The notes under the pieces are model-generated. The model ran no database searches. It was given only the letters and a program-made list of their open reading frames with translations, and was not told the origin of the DNA. A DNA stretch of 64,000 nucleotides from Bolinopsis microptera (lineage: Eukaryota; Ctenophora; Tentaculata; Lobata; Bolinopsidae): assembly GCF_026151205.1 (NCBI RefSeq), contig NC_087074.1, forward strand, positions 8,597,726 to 8,661,725, in the 5' to 3' direction. This document shows, piece by piece, positions 27,310 through 41,000 of this stretch. A program made the position numbers and the translations under genes. Within the stretch, counting starts at the first letter, position 1, and each line of letters opens with the position of its first letter.

Positions 27310-27386
27310 CAGCCTCGAGAGAGAGGGAGAGAGAGATCTCTAGCTCAACCTCTCTCTCTCACACTCTCTCTCTCTCTCTCTCTCCA
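27310..27386. repeat. GA/CT microsatellite
   Basis: A run of GAGAGA on the left and CTCTCT repeats on the right, centred on AGATCTCTAGCT. The two halves are complementary and could form a hairpin. Confidence 0.85.
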
Positions 27387-30300
27387 GACCTCAGATCTCC
27401 ATTTGAGGCTTAATCATCACCAGCACCAGACCCCAGCTCAGCAACCATCACAGGGTTTATAATTGTATTGCACTCTGTGAGCTACTGAGTCGTGTAAATC
27501 AGGGGATGGTTGGTGGGATTAAGCGGGATACAGTCAGTTCTGGTTTAACATCAGTTCAAAAGAGCTAGGAGTAAAGCATCTATAATTGGGTAATTTGATC
27601 GCTATGTTAGGTCTGTATAATCTTATAATGACGAAGATAAAAAGATTGAAACTGTTGTGGATATAGTTATTAGGTTGCATGTGCAGTAATTAATAGTTAT
27701 TGGTTACAACCAGCATGGCAATTAGGTTTACTGGATAATGGGTGGCAGGTCAAAAGTTATTTACTTCCAGGGAGCTTTCGAAGCGGGAATTATCTCATGA
27801 TTTTACAATTTTAAATGATCAGTTGCGGATGCAGCAACAGAAAAATAAGGATCAAGTCCTTGAACCATGATTTTCCAGATGAGTGATTTACTGATAGATC
27901 TAAAATCAGACAGATAGTCTATAATCATGCACGTGCTCCGTGGCTTTAAACGATTCTGATTTAACTACTGATGAGACTGAGAGATACTTTAACTTAGATT
28001 TTCCAATTGATCTGATCAAATGGCTGATTATGCGGCAGTTGAAGCAGACATAGTGCGATTTAAAATGGTCACCTTCTCAAACCATCTGGTTGGATCAGCA
28101 ACGTGAGAAAATTAGAAACTGAACGATTATAAGAAGTTTTAACGGTGCCAGGGTACCCTAAAAATACTTAAATTTAGCTTCGATAGGCCATGTACGTGGC
28201 GACTGCAAGACCTGAACCTAACACTGCACGGACACCAACTGACTGTAACCTTTAAGAAATTATTATCCCATGATCACGAGGTTTATTCTATCCTTATTAA
28301 AAATCTAGACAATGTTGCGTACCTAGCACCGACATCTCCGACAGTAGACACAAGGAGTAAAAGTAGTGAGGTGAAATGTCGTGAGATGAAATGTCGTGAG
28401 GTGAAACATCGTTGGGTTGAACATCCAACATCGAGGGTTAAGAGTAATTTAGCCCGCTTTAACAGTTGTATTTATACAACAGACAACTTGAACTTTATAT
28501 TATTATGAACTAAATCATGTGACGAAGGAGGCAAAATGTAACTTATTATTTTTCGTTTTCAACCAGAGTTTTGGAATCTAAAATGGAAAGTCGAAAACGT
28601 TGCCTCAAACATTCTTTCTATAAATGTACAAGCTTCAGCATGCTTAGAATAATTAGTATACTTTGAAACAGCATTCAGAATTTCGCGGTTAGCGAATCCA
28701 ACCAACTTGTAGACAGTAAATTACTCCCCCGACCATTAAAGCATATTCTTGAGATCTAGTCGCACTTGGTGCTTGGTTGTGGTTAATCCTACAGTTCCGG
28801 GTGAAAAGGCGGGCCGCAGAACACCACAACTCTTCAAGTTCCAGGCAACAACTAAGCTAGATAAAATCTTTGGAAATATTGACCGCCGAAAAATGGCGTT
28901 GACAGTCTTTCTTGTCCATGAATATTGGATACTGTGTATGGTGAAGAGAATTACCATTCTACAGTTTAACATGACCGACGATGAATAGATAAGATCATGT
29001 TCATCATATTAGATCGTACTCATGATTTTGTAACTATCATCGCCAAAAACAAATACAAACCAAACAATTTGGTGTCGATTTAAGCATTATAAGATTATAA
29101 GGAAAGAACCATAAAAAAGCAGACCAACATAAGCTAAGACTAAGAAACACCACAAAACGTGTAGTGACACCCAGCTGGTGTGTTAACTACCAGGTCCAGT
29201 TCCCAGTATCACCCCAGGTAGATGACATACACCTCACAAAACACACTACAGTGCTACAACCTGGGCGGCGGCGGCTGCTGCAGACTAGGCTGCAGGCTGC
29301 TAGCTGTTGCTTAACCCAAACACAGGACAAGACACTGCTCAAACCTAGTCCAAAGACGGGTCGGTAGATACGGCTGTGGGTGTGTAACCATTATCGCTGT
29401 TCCTCTAAAAGTTGAGCCGAGATGTTACTTGAGGCACCTGCATCAAGCTACCTCCATCCTCTTAGCTGCTACATGTTAATGCTATCAAATATTATATCGG
29501 TGTAGACATGTTTGAAGTGTTACATTTTGTACTTCAGAGGTAAGTTCGGGAGATGTGGACCGCTTAGTGCTGTGTTGCTAATTAGCTGGCAACTAGGACT
29601 CAGGAACATTGTCGTTATGACGCGGGTGCTAAGGGTCACGGGGAGGATCATATCACTGTGCAAGGTGGGGGATCTCATCTCATTCAGTGCATAGCTTCTG
29701 ATATTACAGCATACCCACACATATGTACTCTTTTTAGCGAGATATTGTGTCCCGCATTACGTGTGAAACTTATGTGCGAAAAATGAGAGGAAACAAGTGC
29801 CCCTTATTCACTTTAGTGAATAAGTTTTTCTTTATACCCTCTTAAAAGCAGGTCTAACACCCTCTTTACACCCTCTTTATACTCTCCTAAAAGCAGCATA
29901 TTTGGGCTCCACACGAGTAATCACAAATATACGACCGCTCTTCAGCGCTCTTGCAATATTTGTAGAAAAAGTCACTTATGCGTCGTATTTATGTAATGTA
30001 TACATAGCTTCTTTCTGTAGAATATGACTTAAAATACTTTTCTGTAACTGTAAAAATATTTCAATTTAGGCTTGATCAGTGATATGTAGATATAATAGGC
30101 ACTATCAATAACATCTGCGCTAATGTATTGTTCATGTCTTCTTGCAGCAATAGAGACGATCAACAGAGAAGAGACATAATTCTGGATAATAATGCTGGCT
30201 TCACCTCGCAAATTCATCAGAGAATAACAAAGATAATGCATTAAGCCCAACGCGAAGATACTCCTAATGGATGTTATGCGTGCCATGATCATTTGAAGTA

Positions 30301-32397
30301 GTGTGGTATGACGTTTTAATGGCATTTAATAAAGCATTATAATCCATTTGCTAGGTAAATCGATATTTTGATAAGTTGATAAAGTCGGATGTCCTTCAAT
30401 TCATTAACAATTTCTGTTTCACGAATAATAGAGTCGTAGAGAAGTTAAAGTAACATAGTTTGTATCAGGTAACATTTCTTCCCAGTACTCTTTTAATATT
30501 AATCTTCGGCCTTTTCTGAAACTTGAATTGCTGCGAAGCGGAAGTCTACATCTTAGATTTAATTTTAAAGATTTAAGTTTTGATTCACATTTTTAATTTG
30601 ATTTTCAAAACAGCACGATCAAATATAGTTCCGAATATAAGGATGTCTGCTCTTATCATGTAAATTGCGAAATGTCCACTGATTTTAATGGCAATTAAAG
30701 CACCCAGATTATTCATCTTGGTCATCATGATCTAAGATTCTAAGGAATCATTTTAGAGATATACAACAAGTGAGAATTTAGGTCGAGGCTTTCAGTTTTT
30801 AAGCCTAGTTTAAAATCAGAACTATCGTATGCATAAAATAGTAACATTATGGGAATAAAATTACAATGGAGCTTCTCAATCTCAGAGTTCCTGGTTTTAT
30901 TTTAAAATGTACCATAATTGAAAGGCTAAATTTAAGTTCTGCGTGTTACGTGGATACTCGTGAACATGTTTGATATGTAGGTTTTAATTAAGGAGCAGAT
31001 GATAGTTATTTACGGTTTGGTCACGGCGTATAAAAAGAGTTAATGAGAAATCAGAATCCCAGCCATGTTTTGATCAGTTGCAACTTGTGCATAGGTTTGC
31101 TTCTGTCAGTGAGGCAAACTGTTAAGCGATTTTCCAATTAAAGAGTATTTGTTAAGTGATATGTCTCACAAAGACAATCTCAACACTGCAAATGGGGTAA
31201 TCTTCCATAACAGTAACTGGTTAATGGTGTTACTGTTATGGACGTGGCTTTTTCCGCGATCGTGCGCGTACGTAAAAGTAATTCTCGCTTTATTTAACCT
31301 CGTAGTCGTACTTGTGAAGCGATTGATGCACTGAAGATAAATATATACTATATAGGTGTACATTTTTACAATGTCAGATAGGGCCAATTCGATTGGAATT
31401 CCCGGTGCCATATTCTTTTTCGAATTATTTGTGATCATATTGTTATCTATCTCCTGGTTTCAACTATCCAGCCAAAGTTATAAAGTAAGTTAGAGAGTAA
31501 GTGTTCTACTCTGCGAAATCATCCTAGCTATACCGAAATTTGCAAATTGCATGACACAGCATTTCTTTGATCTTTCTCTCCGGAGTGGCTCGGTATCTAT
31601 TCTACTGAAACAGGTATACGAGGGGTGGATTCACTCGAAAAGTTCATTCCTCTATACTATGACAAAACAGCTAACACTGGAACCTAAAAAAGTGACGTGA
31701 CAGAGATAATTTTATCAAAAAAATTTGGTATTTTAGACCTCAGCTTAGATAAGTCGTTCCTCCAATCGGTTGACACAAAGCACTTCACTTTGGATACTGA
31801 GGAGTTGTTTAAACAGTAGCGAACAATTAAACTGTAAGTACTTGAAGATAGATTATAATTAATTATTGTTTAAAAGTGGTTGTCTGATACTGCAAGTCCT
31901 GATCAGTTATCATTGTTAACTGTTAACTACTTCTACTCTACGTCAAGTGCTCAATAGTTAGACTACTTCTAGTGACCGACAATGAACATAACATATTTCT
32001 CGGTGTTTAGTAATGCTTTTTGAATATTTTGTGATTTTTGAATTTGTAATTATATTTGTTCAGGACGTTACGGAAGGAATTGGTTTAATGTATTCCGAGG
32101 AGTCCTGATCCTCCTCGCGTCCTGATATGGCGTTTCTCTTGTCTTATACATATATGATAACGCCTTCAATTTCATGTGAAGCTTCTATCACAAAACATCT
32201 GACGCAAAGATGTTCCGTAAGAACACTATCTTCAAGCAAAACAAATTATCCTAATTTGTGCAAACTTGATCATCTACCTTAGGACAGTAAGAGCTTCTGT
32301 TTTCGAGCATCTAACATTTGCCGACGACGCTAAATGTTTTATTGTTTCACACTTTTAATTGTCTGTTTTCGCTTTTCCGAGTTGTTCGATCATAATG

Positions 32398-32550
32398 TGA
32401 TAAAGTAGACGAATGAGAGACGAGAGTATCCACCGAAAATATATCAGATTTTGTCGACGTTCTAGGTATGACAAAGGCATGTAGCCGAAAGCTAGACAAA
32501 ATCTGATGTATTTTCAGCTGAATGAGGTCTCTCATTCGTCTACCTTATCA
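32398..32550. repeat. Long near-perfect inverted repeat (hairpin)
   Basis: The arms 32398-32455 and 32495-32550 are inverted copies (TGATAARGTAGACGAATGAG at the tip, GAAAATAYATCAGATTTTGT inward) separated by about 40 nt. They pair over about 55 bp with few mismatches. This could be a foldback MITE or a hairpin-RNA source. Confidence 0.8.
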
Positions 32551-34122
32551 AATTATTTCATTCTGTTCTAGTGTAGATCGTAGCAACAGTCTAATTTTCC
32601 AATACAATTTAATTATAATACTTTTTTTGTTGATCCTCGTGATCTTGTTAAAGTTTACAAGTACACCTGTGCAAATTACATTTGCATACCTAGGTCCTAG
32701 ATGTGACCTGAAAAATCATCATCCCACTCCCAGAAGCAACAGATTCAGGGGTTCGACCGGACATATGTTCGACATCAAACATTAGTAAATAACATAGCAC
32801 AGTTTGTGTATAATCCACTACAACTGTATGATAGCACCAGAAAACATATCATTATCCGCACCCACAGCACCGGACTTGGAATAAAGATGTGATAATCAGC
32901 TCCAATTACAAGTGCCACGTTTTGGAGGGTGGTTGAGTATACTTAGCACCTTCTGCAGCAGGCCCGACTGGGTGAACTCCAATTGGCAACACTGATAATA
33001 ATACTGTGGCAGTAGTTTGTAAGGCACGGTTTATTAAATTAGATTGGGGATACCAAATTTAAAATGTCCGGTACATTCCGATGAAGTCTGGTTAGTAGTA
33101 GTAGGTGAGTATGCTGTTGCCATGACGATATACATAAAATATTAAAATCGTGAATTAATGGCACGGTGACGTTGCGTGCCCTGGGAAGTGAGAGATCTGG
33201 AAGCGTTTCTAACTTTCTGCGATAAAAATACTTCCTGAGTTTAATTTTCTTATCAGTTTATCAGCTCAGTAAACAACTTGCATGTATTTGAAACTTGAAA
33301 CTGGTATACAATATTTCAACATGGCGTTCGGTTGGTTATTATAGCATTCAGTCATTTCACAAGTTTTACGTATTAGGTCACATTAGTTGTAGCTCCCGTT
33401 GCCATGCGATACAAATTGCTGTAATGTGTCTTCCAATCTATTTCAGTATCTAATACTCTAATAGTGAGGAGAATAGCCTTGCAACATCTTTACTTTGAAT
33501 AAACTTGATCCGTTTCCATGGTATCTGATTGTTTTCACGCTCACCTAGCACCGGTAATAATTGTCCATGATTGATAAGAGTAATGATTTTTGAGTTACCA
33601 TAGTTAGATAGATAGATTGCTGGTAAGAAGCCAGGATAATGGGATGTTTGCTAGTTTGGTTTCAATTTGTCGCTTATTCACTGTTTATATTTATATTTCG
33701 ATTAAACTTAAACGAGTAGTATTAGTAACATTGATTGATTGTAGTATCTTGAAAGTTTACCTGGCAGAGTGACAAATTAACAGATCATCAGTAACTCCTT
33801 GTTTTCCATTATCTCAGTCCTTCAGCAGTACGTATTGTTCGTTGTAAGCACACTCCACTTTTACCCTTCAATCAGTCACATATTTATATTCCTATTGAAA
33901 TTTGGTATGTTAAGTAAAGTGCGAATCAATACGAATGAGTTGTGACTTGTGTTGTCAAAATGATGTTGGAAATACAGAATTGAATCGATTAACATTTCAA
34001 TAATCAGTCTTATTCATGATAATCATTTTTAGTTTAACATCATGAAATTCATGATTATCACAAAGAAACACACCATTTAAACTCAATTTTCTGACCTATA
34101 CCATATAGCAGGAGATCAGAAT

Positions 34123-37100
34123 ATGTACACTCCAGAATTTAATCTGGATCAGGCGACGGCTAGGAAGAGATACTACAACACCACATATAACAGCAGACAC
34201 GGAAAGAGGAGGAATTTCAATGCTCACAGTTACATTAAACAGCTGGAGGACGCTGCTAGACAGAGGGAGAAGGTAGGGTCGCCCCCATATCCAAAAAATT
34301 TTTAATTTCCTACATTCTCAATTTTTTCGTTTTCTGTGGCCCACTCGCTTCGCTCGCATAAAAAGTCTTTGTATTCGCGCGGTTCAAAGATTTTTCATGG
34401 CGGATTCCAGATTCTCAATTTTACTTTTTTAGGGCCCGGAATGCTTTTTAATAGATAATCCTAGGTTACTTTTGGGGGCCAAGCCCCCGAAAATTTTGGA
34501 AATTTAAACTAGATTTGGCCTCCTGGAACGAATCTGACAATGGAGAACGATTTTAGCATACTATTTTCTGATTTCAATTTTTATTGGGATAAATTGTCTG
34601 GATTCTAGAATCCCTAAACACTTGGCTTAACTAAAGCACGAAATAGGAGACAGCATGAAGTATCAAGAGTTTATAATTTTGGCAAAAATGTTTTCTCATC
34701 TACTACCATCACTTTCTGCTTTCAAGCTATAAACTAATACAGGGTTAAGGGAATTTGGAGAAGGAAGCAAGTATGAGACCAAATATTCAAGAAACAAGGA
34801 ATTTAAATTTTCCAAAAATATAATAATGACTATTAGTATTTACTATTTAAATAAGATAGGAAACGCAACAAAGAATGCTTATGCATTATGCATGTTTAGA
34901 CGTATTACATCAACTCATAATACTATATAATGTTCTTTGAACTCCTGACATAAAGTTATTACAATTGCATTGATGACCGTTCACAACATTACATGATTGA
35001 TAATGCTATTATCAAAACTGGAATGGTAGTCTATATTGGGATTTGCAGAAGTTTTCTATAGCCGCCCCCATCCCCCCATGGGTGGTTTTTAGAAAAGAGT
35101 GGTTTCTTGCCATTCTCGTAGCAACCTGTTGAACAAGCTTTTCACCCTCAGCAGACTGGATCAGTGGATCCCTGACTGAGGACATTTAAATAACGGTCCA
35201 GCAACTTTTAGTCTGCTCTTTCACTTAAATTCCTACTGAAATATTATCGAAAATTCTCAGAGTTGGCTCTCGAATTTCCTACTTTTTGTCAAAAATTTCC
35301 TACTTTTAAAAATTTCCTACATTCTTAGAATGCGAGAATGCGGGTTTTTGGATATGGGGGGTCGCCAGCAGGCAGCTAGGCTTCTTTAGTTATCTTACTG
35401 CCATTTATATTGATACATTTTATTTTAAACTATACCAAACCAGGCACTATTCCAGACTCCAGTGCCAAACGCTTAACAGTTTATGCAATATTGTCACGTT
35501 GTTAAGTGTAACGTAATTCGTAAGCTTCACTTCCCATCATGTAATATCACATGGCCCTGTGACCGTGCCAGAACTCAATAACTGTACTTCAGACATTTTC
35601 TATAGACTCTTTATATCCTGTATTGTTTAAAAAAAATTTTTTTGTTAATAAAAGCTAGCTTGCTATTTGTTTGAAACGCATGCGAACTATTGATTGTTCC
35701 CCATAATTGCATCGACTTTCGCCTATGTTCGTACGATTGTGCTTGCAAACGAAACTTATTTCTGATTTTACTCCGTGCTAAATTCAGCGATAGTTCATTT
35801 TCGTTAGTTAGAACTCCTTTTAAACTTTCCAACAAGACCATCTAACATGCTGCTTGAAGTTGAACGGGTATAAAACTTAAATTTTTTGGAAAATTCACGC
35901 GGTTGCCTTTGAAGAAAATAATTGAGTGTCGTGTATTGATATTTCCATTCGTCTGATTCTAGTCTGCCAACTTTATCTTGTCTTCGTTTACAACTTGTTA
36001 TTTGAATCGCCCATGACAACTACTGGTCAAATTAAATCACAATTTAATCGAAAACTTAAGGCTTAGCGGGTAATGAATATAATTATTATATGCAAAATTT
36101 GTGAGAAATGCAAAACCCTGTGGCTTGAGGCAAACAAAAATTATATTTTTAACAAGGTTAATTAGACGGACTGAGCATAATACAGTATAACTACAAATTC
36201 TTTCAGATCTAACCAAAGTTTTGATTAACCTACACTCAGCCTACTTCAGTTACATCCTTTAATTCTCACCTTGCCTCTTTTTCAGGACATAGAGAACCGA
36301 ATCCTAGCTTACGAAGCAGACGCCAGGATGATAAGTGAGCGGGCACTAGAACGTACCGTGATGGATGAGAGTTCGGGAAATGTCCAGTTTAAAACCCAGA
36401 AGAACATGGCGAATCAGAGGGAGTTTATTGAGCTGGCTGGCAGGCAAACTACTGCTTTCAGACATTCTATTAGGTGGGTACTGGAGGAATTTAGAATTAA
36501 AATTATTCCTAGCATCTACAGAGCGTCAAAATAAGTTTGGTGAATCGTCGTATTTTTCAGAAATCCTCTTTAAAATAAATGTTGTCAAGAATCTCCTATC
36601 CATAGCGATTAAAGCACATGTTTAAAGATAACTCTGTAGTATGAAGTATTCTGACTGTACGAAATATATAGATCAATGCGCTGTTTGAACAACGCAATAG
36701 CTACGATGAGGAGTCGAGTAGACACCACACGAAGAGTAAAAGATAGACAAGACTCCGAGAAGTCACCCCCTCGTGCTGGCTCACTGGCCACCACCTCCAG
36801 CCGGAGTACACTAGACGGCATACCTAACTGGAGGCGGAATAGCAAACACAAAAACAGAGTGCCGGTCAGTTCAAGAGCGGGTATTTTATATCGTTCATCA
36901 GGATCATTTGAATTGCACTGAGTTTGAAATTCCTAACCATTTTATCATCAGTAACATGAAGCCCGATTAGCTAAATTGATTGAAAGGAATTTATCATCTA
37001 TAATTTCAGCCGATGCCGCCGACGCAATCACAAGACACTCCACGAAAGAGAACAAACATTCTGACAAAGTTCCCCAACATTCCAGTCAACTTCAGATGTT

Positions 37101-37410
37101 TGGAACAGACTGGGGACCGAACCAGACCAATCAGTTACTCCGACTTCCTTCTTACCAACACCTCTGTAAGTAAAACTTGATTCTGAAAGAAAAGACCCTT
37201 TTTATACTTTAGAGCAGCAGAATGTATCAAATTTGATGAACAAAGCCATGAGTATGAAAACAACTTTATGAGCAGGTGCAGCACAGAAACGGTCCTACAC
37301 CGAGCAAGTCGGCGCCAGCGGGAGTGAGGGAGATCATAAGGTACGAATCTGTTCAGGAGAGAACTCGGCGAGTGAGGAGAATCATGGGCAACAGTGCCCA
37401 TTACGGGTGA
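34123..37410 (+). CDS. Unknown basic protein, five exons, 260 aa
   Basis: Exons 34123-34272, 36286-36473, 36711-36864, 37010-37165 and 37276-37410 join in phase to 783 nt. The start is MYTPEFNLDQATARKRYYN, preceded by an acceptor-like site (TATAGCAG), so an upstream noncoding exon is likely. Residues 38-110 are charged and helix-like (IKQLEDAARQREKDIENRI), consistent with a short coiled coil. The rest is basic and Ser/Pro/Arg-rich, ending RRIMGNSAHYG. I do not recognise the family. The exon 3 acceptor (GATGAG|GAG) was chosen because it keeps phase; the stronger-looking AATAG 10 nt earlier gives a stop. Neighbour of the CatSper gene, tail to tail. Intron 1 holds a MITE 11 bp after the donor. 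Confidence 0.55.
34284..35358. mobile_element. 1,075-bp MITE with 8-bp TSD next to a splice donor
   Basis: Termini are CCCATATCCAAAAA and its inverse (TTTTTGGATATGGG). They are flanked by the 8-bp direct repeat GGGTCGCC (34276-34283 and 35359-35366). There is no coding capacity. It contains the palindromic motif CTCGCTTCGCTCGC and repeated AAATTTCCTAC blocks. The related element at 13236-13812 has similar ends. The left end lies 11 bp inside intron 1 of the 34123 gene. Confidence 0.85.
35611..36019 (-). pseudogene. Possible decayed open frame, unknown
   Basis: Two open frames (36019-35804 and 35841-35611) overlap with a one-base offset and together read about 130 codons of lysine/serine-rich sequence. 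This could be a frameshifted remnant of an intronless sequence inside intron 1 of the 34123 gene, or coincidence. No family recognised. Confidence 0.25.
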
Positions 37411-38057
37411 AAAATATATATTTTGTATCTTTCTATCAGAACACATAACTTCGGATTAGATTAGATAAACTGACGTATAGCAGCGGGGAAATATGCTATT
37501 TGAAATACTACGAGCAAAGAAACTACAACAATCTCAGCATCATTTGGTCATCAGACTGTGAAAATTTTCTGCAAAAGCATCCTTACGACTACGTTCAAGA
37601 ACTTGTTTATGTAATTTTTTATTGCTTAAACATTTTACAAAACTACATAGCAGCAATCAACTTGTAAACTTTGAAGTATGAATGATAATTTCAGATGTAG
37701 ATACTAGATAACAATAAAGGTTGTAAACGTAAAATGTTCTGTTCAATATTTTAACTACAAGAAGCCAAAACGTTTACTTCTTGTTAGCAATAAATTCACA
37801 AAAATCACACTTTCTAGACTTTTCTTTATCAAATAATGCTAGTCTGACTCATATTGCAACTTAACTACAACAATCCGATAATCGTCATATTAACAGAATT
37901 TTTGATCCAAAAATGTGTTGGAGAACTTGACGAAATTATGGTGGTGGATGGATGAGATGATGCAGTATGAAATGAAGGGCAACTGGTTCATAAAACGATT
38001 TTTTCTGAAATCTGACCTTTGGGTAGAAGAACTAGAAGTATACCAACAAAAACCAGT
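37411..38057. other. Convergent 3' region
   Basis: Lies between the stop codons of the 34123 (+) gene and the CatSper-type gene (-). No coding sequence seen. An AATAAA-like signal (AACAATAAAGG) at about 37708 could end the plus-strand transcript. Confidence 0.4.
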
Positions 38058-41000
38058 TCATTTCTGAGAGATATGGCTGCGTGAGCTGCGACTCCTAGCC
38101 ACACTTGACCTCATACTGGGAGCTAGAGAGTTACGGTTGTCTCCAGATGAGATAGAACCTCCTTGCATCATCCGGATCTGATTAACGATGCTTTGTCGCT
38201 TGTCACCTGAAAAATGTGCTTGTCATTTTCAGAAATAATAATGTGACATCGTATTAATTGCTGAAGAGTTAGCTACAATGCTCGAGCATGTCGAGAATTT
38301 AGCGGAAGAAAATTACCGGGATGATAAGGCCGGAGGGTGCTGGCACGCTGACGTTCTCTCACTTGACGTTCTTTGACAAACATCTCGTACTCCTCATCAA
38401 CGTCTTCTTCCGGCTTTTTTATTTTTATTTCTTCCTGCAAGTGACCTCCTTTTATTACTACATGCTATTAGCCGGTTAATTGTAAATGATATTATAATGA
38501 TCGAATATCGACGTTGTAACTGTAAATCATGTAATTAGTAATGAATTATGGAAGTTGGAGATAATTTGAGAGTTATCATGATAGTGGTATGGGATAATTT
38601 ACAGAAATGGTTTACAGAAATGATTTACCAGCAGAGTTCGCCAACTGTGTTTCTTGATAAACAACGTGAACAGAGTCCCAATGAAAAATACCATTATAAC
38701 ACTGAAGGTTGCAATACTCTGCCAGATGGACAGCGGAAGTCCGTGAACACATATCGTCAACTCCTCCTGTCGCAAATAAAGGGTTGTTAAGCTTGAAAAA
38801 GTTAAATTAAAGAAAATACCCGATCGCAGGCATTGAATCGATGAAAAATTAAAATAGTAGTGACCCCAGTCCCTCCATCGTCTTTTGTTCAACTAACGAG
38901 AATTAAAGAAATATAATTGTCATCGCAATAAAATATTAAAGTTTCTGTTTTACCTCGAATATACAGTAAGATTCGCTATCCGTGAACTCTAAGTTGCTGA
39001 ACTTAATCTTAAAACAGAAATTTGGAACACCCTCTGATGTTTTTGGGTATACGTTTGCGCATGGACTTCTTTCACGGCAAAGCCATTTAATCTGCAAAAA
39101 AACATATTATCGTTGAGTACAAGTGTTTTTCATTTTATATAGTGATATTAATCTGGATACAATGGGATTATTTTGGAACAACCTTGAAGTAGTATACAAT
39201 ATGGCCCCGCTGTATCACCTAAAAGTTAGGCACCATTTACCCAATTTCCTTATATGGTAATGTCACATAATCAATAATAATTTGTCGGCCGGGTGGTGTA
39301 GTGGTAACACAATTGCCTCCCAAGCAGAAGATCCAGGTTCGAATCCGGTCGAGAGCCAGTCGATCAGTTACCAAGCTATGATTTGGTATAGCTTCGGCTG
39401 GTTATATTCACTCTGTGACTGGTAGGACTAGCCCCCCCCCCCTACTGCTAGTATAGCGCTTACACACAGTGACTTAGGGTTACCGTAGGGGAGATTTTTA
39501 TCAGTGTAACGGTGAAATTATTATATTATTTAGATATCATAAATAAACTTTATGAGAAATAAGACAAACCGTTTGAAACTTAAAAAATCATACACATTTA
39601 AAAATACAATGTCAATCGTCAGCAATTTTCAGTACTTAAGACTTTGTACGATCATGTCACATTTCTTAACGACTGATTTCAATAAGGGAATATTCTCATT
39701 TATAAGTTTACAAAGGATAGAGTGACTTAGGGTGGGGGAGATTTTTATCAGTGTAATGATGAAATTAAATGAAATCAGCTGGCTACCATCAATCTAACCA
39801 GATTCAACTAATTAACTCAGCCTAAAACAATAGATGCAGCAATATTCCTCTATGCAACAAGATATTATTACATAACTGCAAATGGTTATGACAGTTACAA
39901 GAGTGTACAGTAGGTGAAAACATAACTGTGCAATGTACACGTCATAATTGTTATTAGGAAAGGCACCAAATTCATTGGTAACATGATACACCATAATAAC
40001 ATTGCAATATATGTTTGTAAATATCACTGTAATTGAATCAATTTGGGCCCCTCTGTGGCGTACACCTGTAATTATCAGACAGTTAATCGGAACATCCAGT
40101 GTTCAAATCTGTGTCAAGCTACTCTTACAAAACTCAAAAAAAAAGCAATCAAAATTTACTGTGATAAGGCTGATGTTGACGGCTCGGTTAGAGAGATCTT
40201 AGTCTATCTCCAGTGCCATGAGTCAGCTATATCGCAGTTCGGGGTTGACTCCCGTGAAAAACCGGAATTAGGAGAGCGTTCTCTCCATCCAAATGTATGT
40301 GGGAACTCCCACTAAATTGAGAAATGTAAGATGTAGTAGGCAGTGATCAATATAAAGATATAGGCGAATTCGAACCCGGCTTACAATCTAATAGCCTTGC
40401 ACTGCAGTATGACCATTAATCTAACTGAGTAATGTAAGATGCATGTAGTTTGAACTAGTACCAAGTCAATTGCAAATGTTAAGCACTGTCAGTAATTGAG
40501 CGAGCTTTTTTTAATAATTTGTTTATAGGATAATTATTGTTCGTCAATTGCATACATTTTGTTATAGTACAAAATTCTGATTCAAGTACAAAATCCTGAT
40601 TTACACTTGACACTTTCAGTAATAGTAGATTTTTCTAAAGTGGGCTATATAAGGGGAGTGAGACCTTCGTAAGCTCATTACTCAAACTGCACTTTTCGTT
40701 ACGTTTGATTTTACATGCTCTCCCTGCGATTTTGATGTGATCAAGTACAAAATCCTGATTTACACTTGATCTTTTCAGTAATAGTTGATTTTTCTGAAGT
40801 CGGCTATATAAGGGGAGTGAGACCTTCATCAGCTCATTTCTCAAACTGCACTTTTCGTTACGTTTGATTTTACCTGCTCTCTTTGCTGTTTTTGAACCGG
40901 TCAAGGACAAAATCCTGATTTACACTTGATCTTTTCAGTAATAGTTGATTTTTCTGAAGTCGGCTATATAAGGGGAGTGAGACCTTCATCAGCTCATTTC

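Larger units (their letters stand above)
25670..34122. other. 8.4-kb gene-poor stretch
   Basis: No exon with convincing splice context and protein sense was found. Short open frames at 26971-27222, 28736-28988, 30029-30325 (-, 98 codons from an ATG, hydrophobic) and 31161-31334 are unsupported. It does contain simple repeats and a long hairpin, listed separately. Confidence 0.45.

Noticed and set aside
29803-29824. Perfect 10-bp hairpin followed by T-rich sequence, looking like a terminator
   Set aside because: No gene ends here, and intrinsic terminators are not expected in an animal genome; not the histone stem-loop consensus.
39287-39357. Functional tRNA-Gly gene
   Set aside because: A and B boxes are intact but the acceptor stem does not pair, and the sequence is part of a transposon TIR.
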